DNA of 64,000 nucleotides from Phocoena phocoena. Its lineage: Eukaryota > Chordata > Mammalia > Artiodactyla > Phocoenidae. The notes beneath the pieces were generated by a model that did not search any database, was not told where the DNA came from, and saw only the letters and a list, made by a program, of their open reading frames with translations. The DNA is taken from NCBI RefSeq assembly GCF_963924675.1, contig NC_089220.1:170238761-170302760 (forward strand), read 5' to 3'. The position numbers and the translations under genes are program-made. Below, in pieces: positions 23,925 through 34,621 of this stretch. Numbering within the stretch: position 1 is the first letter of the stretch; each line of letters starts with the position of its first letter.

Positions 23925-25265
23925 GCTGAGGAGTACACGGCTTCCCTGATAAATTCTACTAAGTGCTAAAAGAAGAAATTATACCAGATCAACCCACACA
24001 CTTACAGAAAACAGAAGAGAGAGCACTTCTCAACTAATTTATGAGGTCAGCATTACCATGATCTCAAAATTATATAAAACTTTCCTCCCAAATATAACTA
24101 GATACTCTCATGAATGTATGTGGTAGGCAGAATAACGTCCCCCTACCAAATATGTCCATGTCCTAACCCCCAGAACCTTGAATGTTACCTCACATGGGAA
24201 AAAGGATTTTGCAGATGTGATTAAATGAAGGATCTTGAGATGCGAGATTATCCCAGATCATCCAGTTGGCCCGACGCAGTCACAATTGTCCTTATAAGAG
24301 GGATGCAGGCAGGAGAAGTCAGAATTAGAGAACATGGCGATGTGATGACAGAAGCAGAGATCAGAGTGATGCTTTGAAGATGGAGGAAGGGGCCACAAGA
24401 AGCTGAAAAAAATCAAGGAAGTGGGTTCTCCCTTCAGAGGCTCCGAAAGGAACCAGCCCCGCCAACACACTGACTTTACCCCAGTGAAATGGCTTTTGGA
24501 CTTCCGACCTCCAGAATTGTAAGAAGATACATTTGTGTTTTAAGCCATGAAATGTATGGTGACTTGTTACAGCGGGAACAGGAAACTAACACAACATAGT
24601 TGCAAGGATCCTTAACAAAATTTTAGCAAACAAAATCCATCAGTATATAAGGATAATACATCATGAACAGGTGAGATACATCCCAGGAATTCAAGATTGG
24701 TAATCAATGTAACGAGTTTAAAAAGAAAAGCCATATGATCACGTCAAAGTAACGCAGAACAAGCATTGGACAAAATTCAACACCTATCCATGATTAAAAA
24801 GAAACTTTCTGCCAACTGTGACTAGAAGAAAATGCCTTCAACTTGAGAAAGTGCATCTACTAAAAATCTGCAGCTAGCATCATACACAGTTATGAAAGAA
24901 GGAATACGTTCATTTAGGAATAAAGCAGGAATGTCCATCCTCACCACTTCTATTCAATATTGTGCCTGGCCAGTATAATAAGGCAAGGAAAAAAGGGACT
25001 GAGTTGGGGAAAAAGAAAGAAAACTGATTTTTTTTCACAAATGCATGATCTACTTCTAAAGAATACACCAAAAACCTACTAGAACTCATAAGGGAATTTA
25101 TAAGGTTGCAAAATACAAGATCAACAACAAAAATCAATTCCATTTCTCTATATATACAACAAACAGTTGGGAAGTGAAATACACTGAAAACTGAAAAACT
25201 CTGTTGAGAAAAATTAAAGAAAATCCAAGTAAATGAAGAGATACGCTATTTCATAGATGGGAAGA
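23925..25265 (+). mobile_element. Ancient L1 ORF2 remnant, split by an LTR
   Basis: The segment 23925-24118 aligns by eye with the part of ORF2 that precedes 'gccagcattaccctgat' in L1. The segment 24594-25265 continues from 'atagatgcaaaaatcctc'-like sequence to the end of the reverse-transcriptase region. The LTR at 24119-24593 lies exactly between them. Reading frames are destroyed, so this is a non-functional relic. Confidence 0.75.
24119..24593 (+). mobile_element. ERVL-MaLR (MLT1-like) solo LTR, plus, inside old L1
   Basis: It begins 'tgtggtaggcagaataa' and includes 'ttttgcagatgtgattaaatg' and 'gacctccagaattgtaaga', ending in 'ggaaactaacaca'. The flanks ATGTA and ACATA are only partly alike, as expected of an old insertion. 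It has no internal retroviral genes. Confidence 0.75.
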
Positions 25266-25440
25266 CTGAATAAATTTGGCCCTCTGCATCCACAGGTTCT
25301 ACATCTGTGGAGTCAACAAACTGCAGATCAAAACTATTTGAAAATTAAAATGCCAGAAAGTTCCAAAAAGCAAAGTTTGAATTTGCTGGGCACTGGCAAC
25401 TATTTACATAACATTTATATTGATTAGATGATATAAATAA
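25266..25440 (+). mobile_element. Tigger-like DNA transposon fragment
   Basis: It resembles an old TcMar-Tigger type repeat: 'tggccctctgcatccacagg', 'caaactgcagatcaaaacta', and 'aactatttacataacattta' followed by 'ataatctagagatgat'. No transposase is present. Confidence 0.55.
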
Positions 25441-25937
25441 TCTAGAGATGATGTGGTATATATACCACAATGGAACACTACTCAGCCATAAAAAAGAATG
25501 AAATAATGTCATTTGCAGCAACATGGATGCACCTAGAGATGATCATACTATGTGAAGTAAGTCAGACAGAGAGAGACAAATAACATATGATATCACTTAT
25601 ATTTGGAATCTGAAATCTGATACAAATGAACTTATCTACAAAACAGAAACAGATTCACAGACACAGAGAACAGACTTGTGGTTGCCAAGGGGAGGGGGAG
25701 GGCAGGGATGGATTGGGAGTTGGGGATTAGCAGATGCAAACTATTATGTACAGAATGGATGAACAACAAGGTGCTACTGTATATCCCAGGGAACTATATT
25801 CAATATCCTATGATAAATCATAATGGAACAGAATATAAAAAAGAATGTATATGTATATATAACTGAGTCACTTTGCTGTACAGCAGAAATTCACACAAAG
25901 TTGTAAATCGACTATACTTCAATTTTAGAAAAGATTT
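25441..25937 (+). mobile_element. 5'-truncated L1 (ORF2 end and 3' UTR)
   Basis: It runs from the 'tactcagccataaaaaagaatg' block to the 3' end 'cttcaatttta'. The G-rich polypurine stretch lies at about 25690-25706. I found no clear duplication. Confidence 0.9.
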
Positions 25938-26968
25938 TAAAAATTAACCAATACAGTCACATATCCTAATAGATTTTTCTAAGAATGCATCTGTGAAACA
26001 TGGAACACCAAAAAGTTAGTCTCAGAAGAAGAAAAACAGCAGGATACTATTCAGTAATGGTCAAAAACACAAAAACGAAGCCATCTAGTCTAAAGATTCA
26101 TACTTACGTAGTAAAACTATAATAAAAAGCAAGGGAAGGATGAGCACGAAAATCGAATAGCATTTATCCCTGGGGTCTAAAGGCGAGGAATACGATCATA
26201 AAATTCTTGTAATTTCTTACACTGGAGGATGAGTATGTGCTTATCACTTATCCTTCATACCTTAACCACAGACACATGATATCAATCTTTTCTTATATCT
26301 GAACATCATCATAATTTTTAAATTAGCAAGCAAAAATATTCTTTAAAATGGAGGAAATAAATCTCCACGGAACTCAGATTCATCAAAAAAGTTTCGCTTC
26401 TGTACAGAACATACCTTCAGAACACTGTGTTACAAAGTGCTGTGAGGCTTGGGGCTAAATTTTCTGTGGACCACTTTTAATTTCTCATGGTCTCAACCTT
26501 TGCTTGAGGGCTACTGGCTGCAGTCAGTAGAAAAGCCCACTATATCCCCTGGTTGACAATTTCTTTTAATCAAAGTATACATTTTACATCTTTTTGTAAG
26601 AGTGGACAATGTTTGGTTGTCCCTTTGGGTTAGAAAAGCAGTTTATTTCTCAGTGGTAAACAGATGTGTCAGCCATGTCAAAAGCAGGGACCACTCAAGT
26701 GCCCATGTGGAAAGGAAGAAGGGACGGGAAGATTGCTGTAATATTTATTTGATCATCCTGTTTAATTATTCATATGTTGAAGACCCAAATCCATACAGAC
26801 TTTTTAAAATAACGTGATTGTGCTATAGAAAAAATATGTCTTTGCAGCCGACTCTGTCATTACAGAGAAGCCATCCATTTAGAGGTGCTCTGCACCCTTC
26901 CTTCTTTCTTGCAGAAAATGCAATCCTTGTTTTGTCCATTGTGACTACAACCGTGAGAGAGAGGAAAT
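25938..26968. other. Unassigned AT-rich sequence
   Basis: I recognise no repeat or gene. Confidence 0.4.
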
Positions 26969-27308
26969 GTAAATATAATGACATATTGTATATAAAATTA
27001 TTTTGAAAACATAAAGGGATATCTGTGGAAGCTATTACCGGTATGATCGCTTCCTGATTCCCCAGATAAGTGAGGCAGAAACAAGGGAAGTGAAATTAGG
27101 AGTTTGGGAGTAACATACACACTACTGTCTATGAAATAGATAACCAACAAGGACCTACTGTGTAGCACAGGCAACTCAATATTTTGTAATAATCTATTAG
27201 GGAAAAGGATCTGAAGAATATATGTATCTATAACTGAATCACTGTGCTGTGTACCTGAAACTAACACATTGTAAATCGACTACACTTCAATTTAAAGAAA
27301 ATAAGTAA
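26969..27308 (+). repeat. Left arm of a long inverted repeat
   Basis: These 340 bases reappear in reverse complement at 28724-29067, with five base differences and one 4-base indel in my hand alignment. The arm contains about 108 bases of single-copy flank and target site, then most of the L1 fragment at 27094-27324. Here the L1 is flanked by its target-site duplication on both sides, so this arm is the ancestral location. Confidence 0.95.
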
Positions 27309-27324
27309 GTAAAATTTTAAAAAA
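27094..27324 (+). mobile_element. 5'-truncated L1 3' end with 17-bp duplication
   Basis: It starts in the L1 3' UTR ('aattaggagtttgggagt') and ends in an A-rich tail. The flanks AGAAACAAGGGAAGTGA (27077-27093) and AGAAACAAGGTAAGTGA (27325-27341) differ at one base. Confidence 0.9.
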
Positions 27325-28723
27325 AGAAACAAGGTAAGTGAGTTGCCATGATTAGACTTTGCCTCAGAGTTAGAAAACTGCAAGCCTCCTTCCAAATCTG
27401 AAGGTAAGCAGAATAATGAGTTTTCCATCTTAAAAACAAAACGTAAAACTCTTTGCACAATAAAGTCTTGCAAATTGTTAACAGGTAAAACAGAAGTTGA
27501 ATGATTCTGGCTGGAACCGAGGATCTGGGGACAGTCAGCCCAGCCCCGTCCCTGACAAGGGGGTACTGGGCACCACCCCCGAAGCCCTGGCAACCCAGAC
27601 ACTTCTCCTGACCTTGAAGGCAGCTGAGAGGGAGGGAGAGAGGTAAGCGGGGGCTCTCTTAGATCGGTCTGGACCCCAAGTGGTACGGTGTTTTGTGGGT
27701 CCCAAACACGCAGTCACTTTCTCCAAGGCCAGTGGCTGAGTCAGGGGAGAGTCCGGGGGTTCTGACCACCTAGAACAGTGCCTGGCGCATGGCAGGCTCT
27801 CAGTGACCATCCATCACCAATAAACAAACGAGCGAATGAGTGAGTGCTGAAGAAGCAGTGGTGCTGACCCACTCCCCGAATTGACACCTGAGCCCTAGCC
27901 CCTCTCAGAGCCAATCCTCCCGTTAAAATGCAGGAAGGGACATCAGAGCACCACGCCCTGTGTTCTTTCGTGCGGTGGGGTGGAAGCAGGTGTCCTCCCG
28001 TTTCTGGATGCTTTCCTCTGACGATGCTGGATGTGCTCATTTTCTTGCACTGCCCTGTGGCCGACTGCTTGCTCCCATGTCGTGAGTTTTGAGTGGTGGC
28101 TCCAGAGCCACAAAAAGAAGGGGGTCTGGTGCTGCTGGCCCATGACCCGCAGCGGGCTGCTGGGGATGAACAAAGCTCCCCCTTCCCTACAAGTGGAATA
28201 GGACAGCGAGGCTGGGCATGGGGGCAGGGACGCGTGGCAGGAGCTGGCTTTAAAGCCACCACTACTGACAAAGAAATGCAGTCGTGACCTGGGCAGGAGA
28301 GAGGATGCCGCAGAGAGAGGAGTGGTGGGGAGAGCAGAGGAAGGATGAGAAGCAGGAGGGCACCTGTCTGGTTTGGATCAGGCTGAAGGCACCATCTGGG
28401 CGGCTGTTCAAACGCTGAGATAGGAAAGGATTTTGACGTCTTTTAAGTCGGTTCCGGCCTCAGAAGCTGCCTCACTGGGGAAGTTCACCTCTCTCTTCTG
28501 CCTTTAAATTCCCCACTCGTGCTGGTTGCCTTCCCTGCTCAATTTACGACACCCCACCTCCAATACAGACACATATGCAAACATACACACAAGACAGACA
28601 TATAACACACAACAAACATACATGTATAAACACACAGTGCATACAAACACAACAAACGTACACATACACACATATGCAAACACAGACACATAACACACAA
28701 ACACACATGATAAACACACCTGT
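27309..28723. other. Spacer between the inverted arms
   Basis: The 1.4-kb spacer is GC-richer than its surroundings. It holds an L2-like scrap at about 27765-27845 ('gtgcctggcgcatggcagg') and a CA-rich tract at 28560-28720. A 176-codon minus-strand frame at 27741-28271 is the longest open frame outside L1. It overlaps the L2 scrap, has no recognisable domain and is not called. Confidence 0.6.
28560..28720 (+). repeat. CA-rich simple repeat (degenerate)
   Basis: About 160 bases of imperfect CA, ACA and CATA units end next to the right inverted arm. A TG-rich tract starts on the other side of that arm. Confidence 0.9.
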
Positions 28724-29067
28724 TTACTTATTTTCTTTAAATTGAAGTGTAGTCGATTTACAATGTGTTAGTTTCAGGTACACAGCACAGTGATTCAGTT
28801 ATGGATACATATATTCTTCAGATCCTTTTCCCTAATAGATTATTACAAAATATTGAGTTGCCTGTGCTACACAGTAGGTCCTTGTTGGTTATCTATTTCA
28901 TAGACAGTAGTGTGTATGTTACTCCCAAACTCCTAATTTCACTTCCCTTGTTTCTGCCTCACTTATCTGGGGAATCAGGAAGCGATCATAATAACCGGTA
29001 ATAGCTTCCATAGCTATCCCTTTACGTTTTCAAAATAATTTTATATACAATATGTCATTAGATTTAC
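28724..29067 (-). repeat. Right arm of the inverted repeat (derived copy)
   Basis: The 344 bases are a reverse complement of 26969-27308 with an extra four bases near 28993. The copy includes the single-copy flank, the 5' target-site duplication and the L1 body. It stops within the L1 tail and lacks the 3' duplication, so it was copied from the left arm after the L1 had inserted there. Confidence 0.95.
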
Positions 29068-29470
29068 GTATACCTGTGTGTGCATGTTTATGTACATATG
29101 TGTGTATATGCATTTCTGTGTATGTGTGTGCATGGAGGCATGCTTGTCTATGCATGCTTGTGTAGTGTATGTGCATTTGTGTGTTTGTGCGTGGTTTTTG
29201 TTTTTGTTTTTTTTTTTTTGGTACGCGGGCCTCTCACTGTTGTGGCCTCTCCCATTGCGGAGCACAGGCTCAGTAGCCATGGCTCATGGGCCCAGCCGCT
29301 CCGCGGCATGTGGGATCTTCCCGGACCGGGGCACGAACCCGTGTCCCCTGCGTCGGCAGGCGGACTCTCAACCACTGCGCCACCAGGGAAGCCCTTGTGC
29401 GTGTGTTTTGTGTATGTGTCTCTGCGTGTCTGTGTGTGAATGTGTCTCTGCGTTTATACATGTATGATAT
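29068..29470 (+). repeat. TG-rich simple repeat, split by a SINE
   Basis: Imperfect TG, TGTA and TGCA units run from 29068 to 29193 and again from 29395 to about 29470, separated by the SINE insertion. Confidence 0.9.
29194..29394 (-). mobile_element. CHR-2-type SINE (minus), internally deleted
   Basis: It is flanked by a perfect 9-bp duplication TTGTGCGTG (29185-29193 and 29395-29403). Compared with the other copies it lacks about 15 bases near 29267-29271, between two short CAGGCTC repeats. The tail is a T-rich run at 29195-29219. Confidence 0.95.
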
Positions 29471-29956
29471 CATCTGAAGGAAGAATCCTGCTATAAAAAT
29501 TGCTGGAAAGCCAATGATATATTTTATCCCTTGTCTTACATGAGGAGAGGCAGGACAAACAGGATCTGGCTCTGTAAGCAAATCCAGTCATTGGGAACAG
29601 TTTTCTAGAGGGTTCTGCAGCCAGTGGGAAAAGGGCAGGGTCTTGGGAGGCAGGGAAAGGAACACCAATGCCCCGTTGACCATCACAGTTCTAAAGGGAA
29701 CACAGGCCCAGAGAAGCTGCCCCAGACCCACAGTGGGTTAGTGGCAACTGAGCTAGGACAGGCAGGCAGGCCTCTGGTCATCAGCCCAGTGTGGCTCCTG
29801 CTATCCAGAGCAACTTTCTGTGTCATGAAGTGAAAAGAAGTGAAATTAAAATCAAGGCACTGAGCTCCCCTGACCAGGCTCTGCCACAGCCTCTACTGAT
29901 GACCTTGGACAAGGCATGTGCTTTGGAAATCCATCATGTAAGAAATGCCATGGCCT
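29471..29956. other. Unassigned sequence
   Basis: Nothing recognised before the next L1. Confidence 0.4.
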
Positions 29957-30605
29957 GCCGGAGAGGGTGTGGAGAAAAGGGAACCCTCTTGCACTGCTGG
30001 TGGGAATGGAAATTAATACAGTCACTGTGGAGAACAGTATGGAGGTTGCTTAAAACACTAAAAATAGAATTACCATATGACCCAGCAATCCCACTCCTGG
30101 GCATATACCAAGAGAAAACCATAATTCAAAAAGACACATGCACCCCAATGTTCACTGCAGCACTATTTACAATAGCCAGGTCATGGAAGCAACCTAAATG
30201 CCCATCAACAGACGAATGGATAAAGAAGATGTGGTACATATCTACAATGAAATATTACTCAGCCATAAAAAGGAACGAAATTGGGTCATTTGTAGAGACG
30301 TGGATGAATCTAGAGACTGTCATACAGAGTGAAGCAAGTCAGAAAGAAAAAAACAAACGTCGTATATTAACGCACATATGTGGAACCTAGAAAAATGGTA
30401 CAGATGAACTGGTTTGCAAGGCAGAAATTGAGACACAGATGTAGAGAACAAACATATGGACACCAAGGGGAGAAAGCGGCAGGGTGGTGGTGGTATGGTG
30501 AATTGGGAGATTTGGATTGACATGTATACACTAATATGTATAAAATGGATAACTAAGAAGAACCTGCTGTATAAAAAAATAAATAAAATAAAATTTTTTT
30601 AAAAA
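29957..30605 (+). mobile_element. 5'-truncated L1 (ORF2 C-terminus and 3' end)
   Basis: The element starts at the cysteine-rich block near the ORF2 C-terminus. An open frame at 29791-30390 runs from upstream sequence into it and holds about 140 codons of ORF2 C-terminus without a stop, including the CX3CX7HX4C motif. The ATG lies outside the L1, so the frame is chance read-in and not a gene. The 3' end has an A-rich tail with AAATA units. Confidence 0.9.
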
Positions 30606-31744
30606 TGCAAAGGTGCATAAAGCTTACATAAAGTATCCATGATTTCATCGTCTCCCCAAAACAGCTCTAATTCTTTGTGTATATATCCTTTCCGATTTTT
30701 TTTCTATTCATGTGAATTTATGCCTTGTTTTTTCCCCTACAAAAAAGGGATTATATAGCACATGTTTAGTAAAAAAAAAAAAAAGAAAAAGAAAGAAATA
30801 AAGAAATGCCACGGCCTCTGCCTGGGCCGCCCTGGGAGAGACAAGGAACAGTGATGAGGGCTGGACCCTGGAACACCAGGCATCCCGGGAAGCCCTCCAG
30901 CCACCGAGTCTCTCTTTGCCAATGAGGACTAGAGAGGTAAGCAGAAGGGAATGCAATCGTGGGCACAGGGCTTTTAAAATCGGAGTGCACCCTGATGCAG
31001 GCGAACATCTGGAACTACTCCGTCTAGCGGTTCCCATTCATATTGAAATGCTCTTTGGAAGCCTCCTGGGAAAGGAGCAAGAGAGCACAAATCCCATTGC
31101 TTTTCTGAAGGGCACCAGTCACGTGGCCACGGCCGCATTCAGGACTCAGGGAGACTCGAGGGAGAAGCTGTCAGACTACAGCCAGGAGACGGGCACCAGG
31201 AGGGACAGCACTGGAGGGTGGGTTCCAGACCCGCGAGGACCAGCAGTTCCTGCTGCAGGGTCGGAGAGCTGCACGTTTCTGCAAGGGCTTCTTCGTCCTA
31301 ACATAACAGAATAACTCTCTCCTTTTGGAAACAGAGCTGAAGGAGAAAGAACTGAAAGGATTTACCCACAAAGACGAGCTGGGTTGAGCTGGCATGAAGC
31401 AGAATTGTGGGGAAATTAGTGAGTAGCTGACGTGTGTGACCTCAGAGTACAGAGTGGCCCAATACACCCAATTAAACACGGGGAGAGAACACTTAGCCAT
31501 CAGCTGGCCTTGGCCTGGGAATATGGCCCAGAATAATCTCCCCGTCTTTGGATTGAAGTTGTCGGCAGGCCTGCCCAGGGCAGGGTGGGCAGGGTGGGCA
31601 GGGTCTGAGGGATGGAGAGAGGAAGGTGTTTCCCCACAGAGCAATTCTCCCTCTGTTCCTGAGTTTCCTTCCAACTCAGGCAGGGATGGAGCACATCTCT
31701 GTTTGAGAGGCATCTCCTGGGTTGATTCCCTCTCCAAGGGGGAC
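30606..31744. other. Unassigned sequence with a strong G-quadruplex motif
   Basis: No repeat family is recognised. A 147-codon plus frame (31436-31879) and a 188-codon minus frame (31171-31737) overlap and lack domains. A six-run G3 motif lies at 31578-31603. Confidence 0.45.
31578..31603 (+). other. Candidate G-quadruplex
   Basis: Six runs of GGG are separated by loops of one or two bases (alternating CA and T) on the plus strand. This well exceeds the usual four-run rule for an intramolecular G-quadruplex. Confidence 0.7.
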
Positions 31745-32146
31745 TGTTATGGACTGAATGCTTGTGTCCCCTCAAATTCATATGTTGAAGCTTTAACCCA
31801 CAACATGATGGTGTTATGGAAACAAGGCCTTCGGGAGAAAACAGGTTTAGATGAGGTCATGAGGGCGGGGCCCCCATGACGGGACGAGTGCCCTTATCTG
31901 AAGAAGAAGAGGCAAAAGAGATTTCTCTCTCTGTCTCCTCACACACAAAGAAGAGGCGACATGAGCTCACAGCAAGGTGGCAACCGTCTACAAGCCGAGA
32001 ATCGGGCCCTCGCCGAGAACCAAATCTGCTGGCACGTGATCTTGGACTTCCAGCCTCCAGAACCGTTAGAAATAAATGATAAGTGTCCATTGTTTAAGCC
32101 CCCCAGTGCATGGATTTTGTCATAGCAGCCCAAGCTGACTAACACA
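31745..32146 (+). mobile_element. ERVL-MaLR (MLT1-like) solo LTR with perfect 5-bp duplication
   Basis: The LTR starts TGTTATGGACTGAATG and ends ACTAACACA. The pentamer GGGAC stands immediately before (31740-31744) and after (32147-32151). There is no internal region, so it arose by recombination between the two LTRs of a former element. Confidence 0.9.
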
Positions 32147-34621
32147 GGGACCTCTCTGCCATCTGGACTCCCAGGACTGTTTTGACAAGGCTCAGTCTAA
32201 AAGAGCCATTCAAAAAATACACCCCAAGCTTTTAAATCCACAGATGTTTAAGAAAACCTTCCTTTAAGCATTGCACCTTCAGCCCTTGCACCACGAGGGG
32301 CACAAGGTGGGCACGAGACAAATGTTTGTTGAATGAATGCTGAATGCAATACAGAGGCATTTAATGTCACCAGTCCTCCTAAGATATGGTACAGGAGGGT
32401 ATTTATGGTCATTAGTTCCAAAACTGGATCCCAAATGAGTGGAAGAATCAAATAATAAGGTCACTGTCCATTTGATAACTGCCATCGTGACCCCAAATTG
32501 AACACCTTCTTAGAATTCTATGTGTGTTCCATGGCAATACATGGCACCTCGAGAGAGAAGGAAGCCAGGCAGCCCTGCCTCACCGGGGTCGGGAAGGTAA
32601 GGTGCCTGACGGACCCCTGCCATGAAAATTACATTTAAATCTTCACTGTGTAGTTAGTTCAGAGCCAATTATTTCTCTGTCCAGAAGCACAAATGCATTC
32701 TTCGAAACCCTACAGAGGAAAAGCATTCATAATGTGCCCTTTCATTTCTAACAAAAGATAATTTGCACATGCTCTTTCCAAGGGAGCACGTCATTTAAAC
32801 TAAAATAAGCTTCATTTAAAAAAAAAAAAAGGAAAATGAAAGAAAGAAAATTAATGAGACATGCAGAAGAAAAACATCACGAGAAAATGTCCCCATCCAT
32901 ATGCCAGAATGATCATATCCATGGGAACTAGCTCAGAGTATCATCATTGTATTCCCCTCACAGATCACTATTTCAAGTTTAGAAGACTTCATAAAAATCC
33001 CTCATCAAACGATCGTAAGCAATCACCACGGCCTGAGTTTCCAATCCCATTTGTGAGTCTCAGATTGAAAACGAACCTGTAAGGCAACAGGAGCCGTGTG
33101 GGTTTATTTATGGCCCAGGTCTTTTTAACAGAGTGGATTATTTCCTTGGCATGATTATGATCTGCTGCCTTTGGGGCCACATTTATTCGGTCTGATGATG
33201 AAAGAGAACTGCCTCCAGAATATATTTCCTTCCTATCCCAATACCCAAAATGTTAAAAGAAAATTGCTGGCTTTGTGGGTGTAAAGAGTTGGCCCGAAGT
33301 GAAAAATCAATTTGTGATATCAAAATGCAGCTTTCACAAACTATGCAACTAAAGAAAAACGCCATCCTAACTCCATATTGCCAAAGAAGGAACAGATAAG
33401 AATCAGCAAATTATTCTCCATGATATGGCAGGCTTCAGCCAATCAACGGAGGCCTTAAGGGCAAAGACCTGCTTTTCTTCTTTTCATTCCCATTGACAAC
33501 CTGGTATTTCATCAAGCACAAGTGAGACAAGAAGTCACACTGCACCCTCCCCAGAATCGCGGGCAGTCCTGGTCTCTAGGGCCGTAACACTTGTGAACTT
33601 TGTGAAGCCCTGGCTGAGATCTCACCAGTGTGGTTTTCTGAGTGTGCTGAGCTGCCCTCAGAGATGAAAAGCCACAAGCAGACCTGAGCTCACATCCTTC
33701 CTTCCCTGAGAGCATGCTGTTTCCTGAGCATCTGAAGGTCAGGCTTGCCTGATGGGCATGAAGGGAAATAAAGCAGTGGTATTTTGAGGAGTTGAAACAC
33801 GTCAGAACTGAGATCAGCTGGGGTGATGACTGGCTTTCAGAATGGGAGCTGTGGTTTTGGCCTCACACTTTCTGCTTTTTGTTAGCCAGGGCTGTTACCT
33901 GGTATTCTTTCCTAAATAAATGTGAGGCTGGAAAAGGACTGAGCCCTACCAGAAATTTCGCACACAACTTAAAGCAGACCTGACAAAGACATAAGCATCA
34001 AAAGAGTGCCATCAAGAATGGTATTTCACTAGGTTTCATTTTACGGCAGAAAAAAACCCTTGAAATTCAAGGTGTAAGTTGATAAATTATTTCGGGCAGA
34101 CAATGCAATAGATTTCATGTCTTGGTGCTGGAGTAATGATGGTGCCGTTGGCTTGTCTGTGGTGTCCTCCCCAGGTGCCCCTCCTGGACTCAAGAGGAGG
34201 TAGAAGGACCCATCTGCGGCAGGCACTCCCAGCTCTTCCCCTGGCCATGATGGGAGAAAAGACAGCTAACAAGATAGAGAAGAGTTACTGGGTCAAGAGC
34301 TGGGTGAGGAGAGATGAGCTGGTACTGAGGACTGCTTTCCCCTAGAAGTGCCTGCCAACTTCTATGGCCATAGCTGAGAGACCGAATACTGCTTTTGACC
34401 AAGAAAAAGGTTTATGGTCCAGACTCCGACCAGAAAAAAGTTCCAGAGAATGCCCGCCCTTTCTTCAGATTAAGACTTTACAGAGCTGTGTCCTAGGAGA
34501 GGGGTGTTCAGGAGGTATACAGGTCCTCCTACACCTCTGAATGGTCTCAGTCCCTGAAACTGTAGCAAGGAAATCTCAAATGGTTAGTGCCACCCAAGCT
34601 ACTGGCAAAGGAAAAGAAAAT
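32147..34621. other. Repeat-poor stretch; possible conserved non-coding element
   Basis: Over about 2.4 kb I recognise no transposable element except an L2-like scrap near 32318-32345. The segment at about 32620-33400 is AT-rich, even in composition and free of obvious repeats. Such segments are often constrained non-coding DNA in mammals, but conservation cannot be judged here. No open frame over 75 codons has any protein features. Confidence 0.3.

Noticed and set aside
27741..28271. 176-codon minus-strand open frame in the spacer of the inverted repeat
   Set aside because: It is the longest frame outside L1, but it overlaps an L2-like scrap and lies in GC-richer DNA where stops are rare. 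It also has no recognisable domain or splice structure.
28724..29067. Independent L1 insertion as the explanation of the right arm
   Set aside because: The homology continues into single-copy flank next to the left L1, and the 3' duplication is missing, so it is a copy of the locus and not a second L1 insertion.
29791..30390. 199-codon frame that could be taken for a gene
   Set aside because: Its last 140 codons or so are the ORF2 C-terminus of a truncated L1; the upstream ATG is in unrelated sequence.
31171..31737. 188-codon minus-strand frame
   Set aside because: It is opposed by an equally open plus-strand frame, with no domains and no coding-like features.
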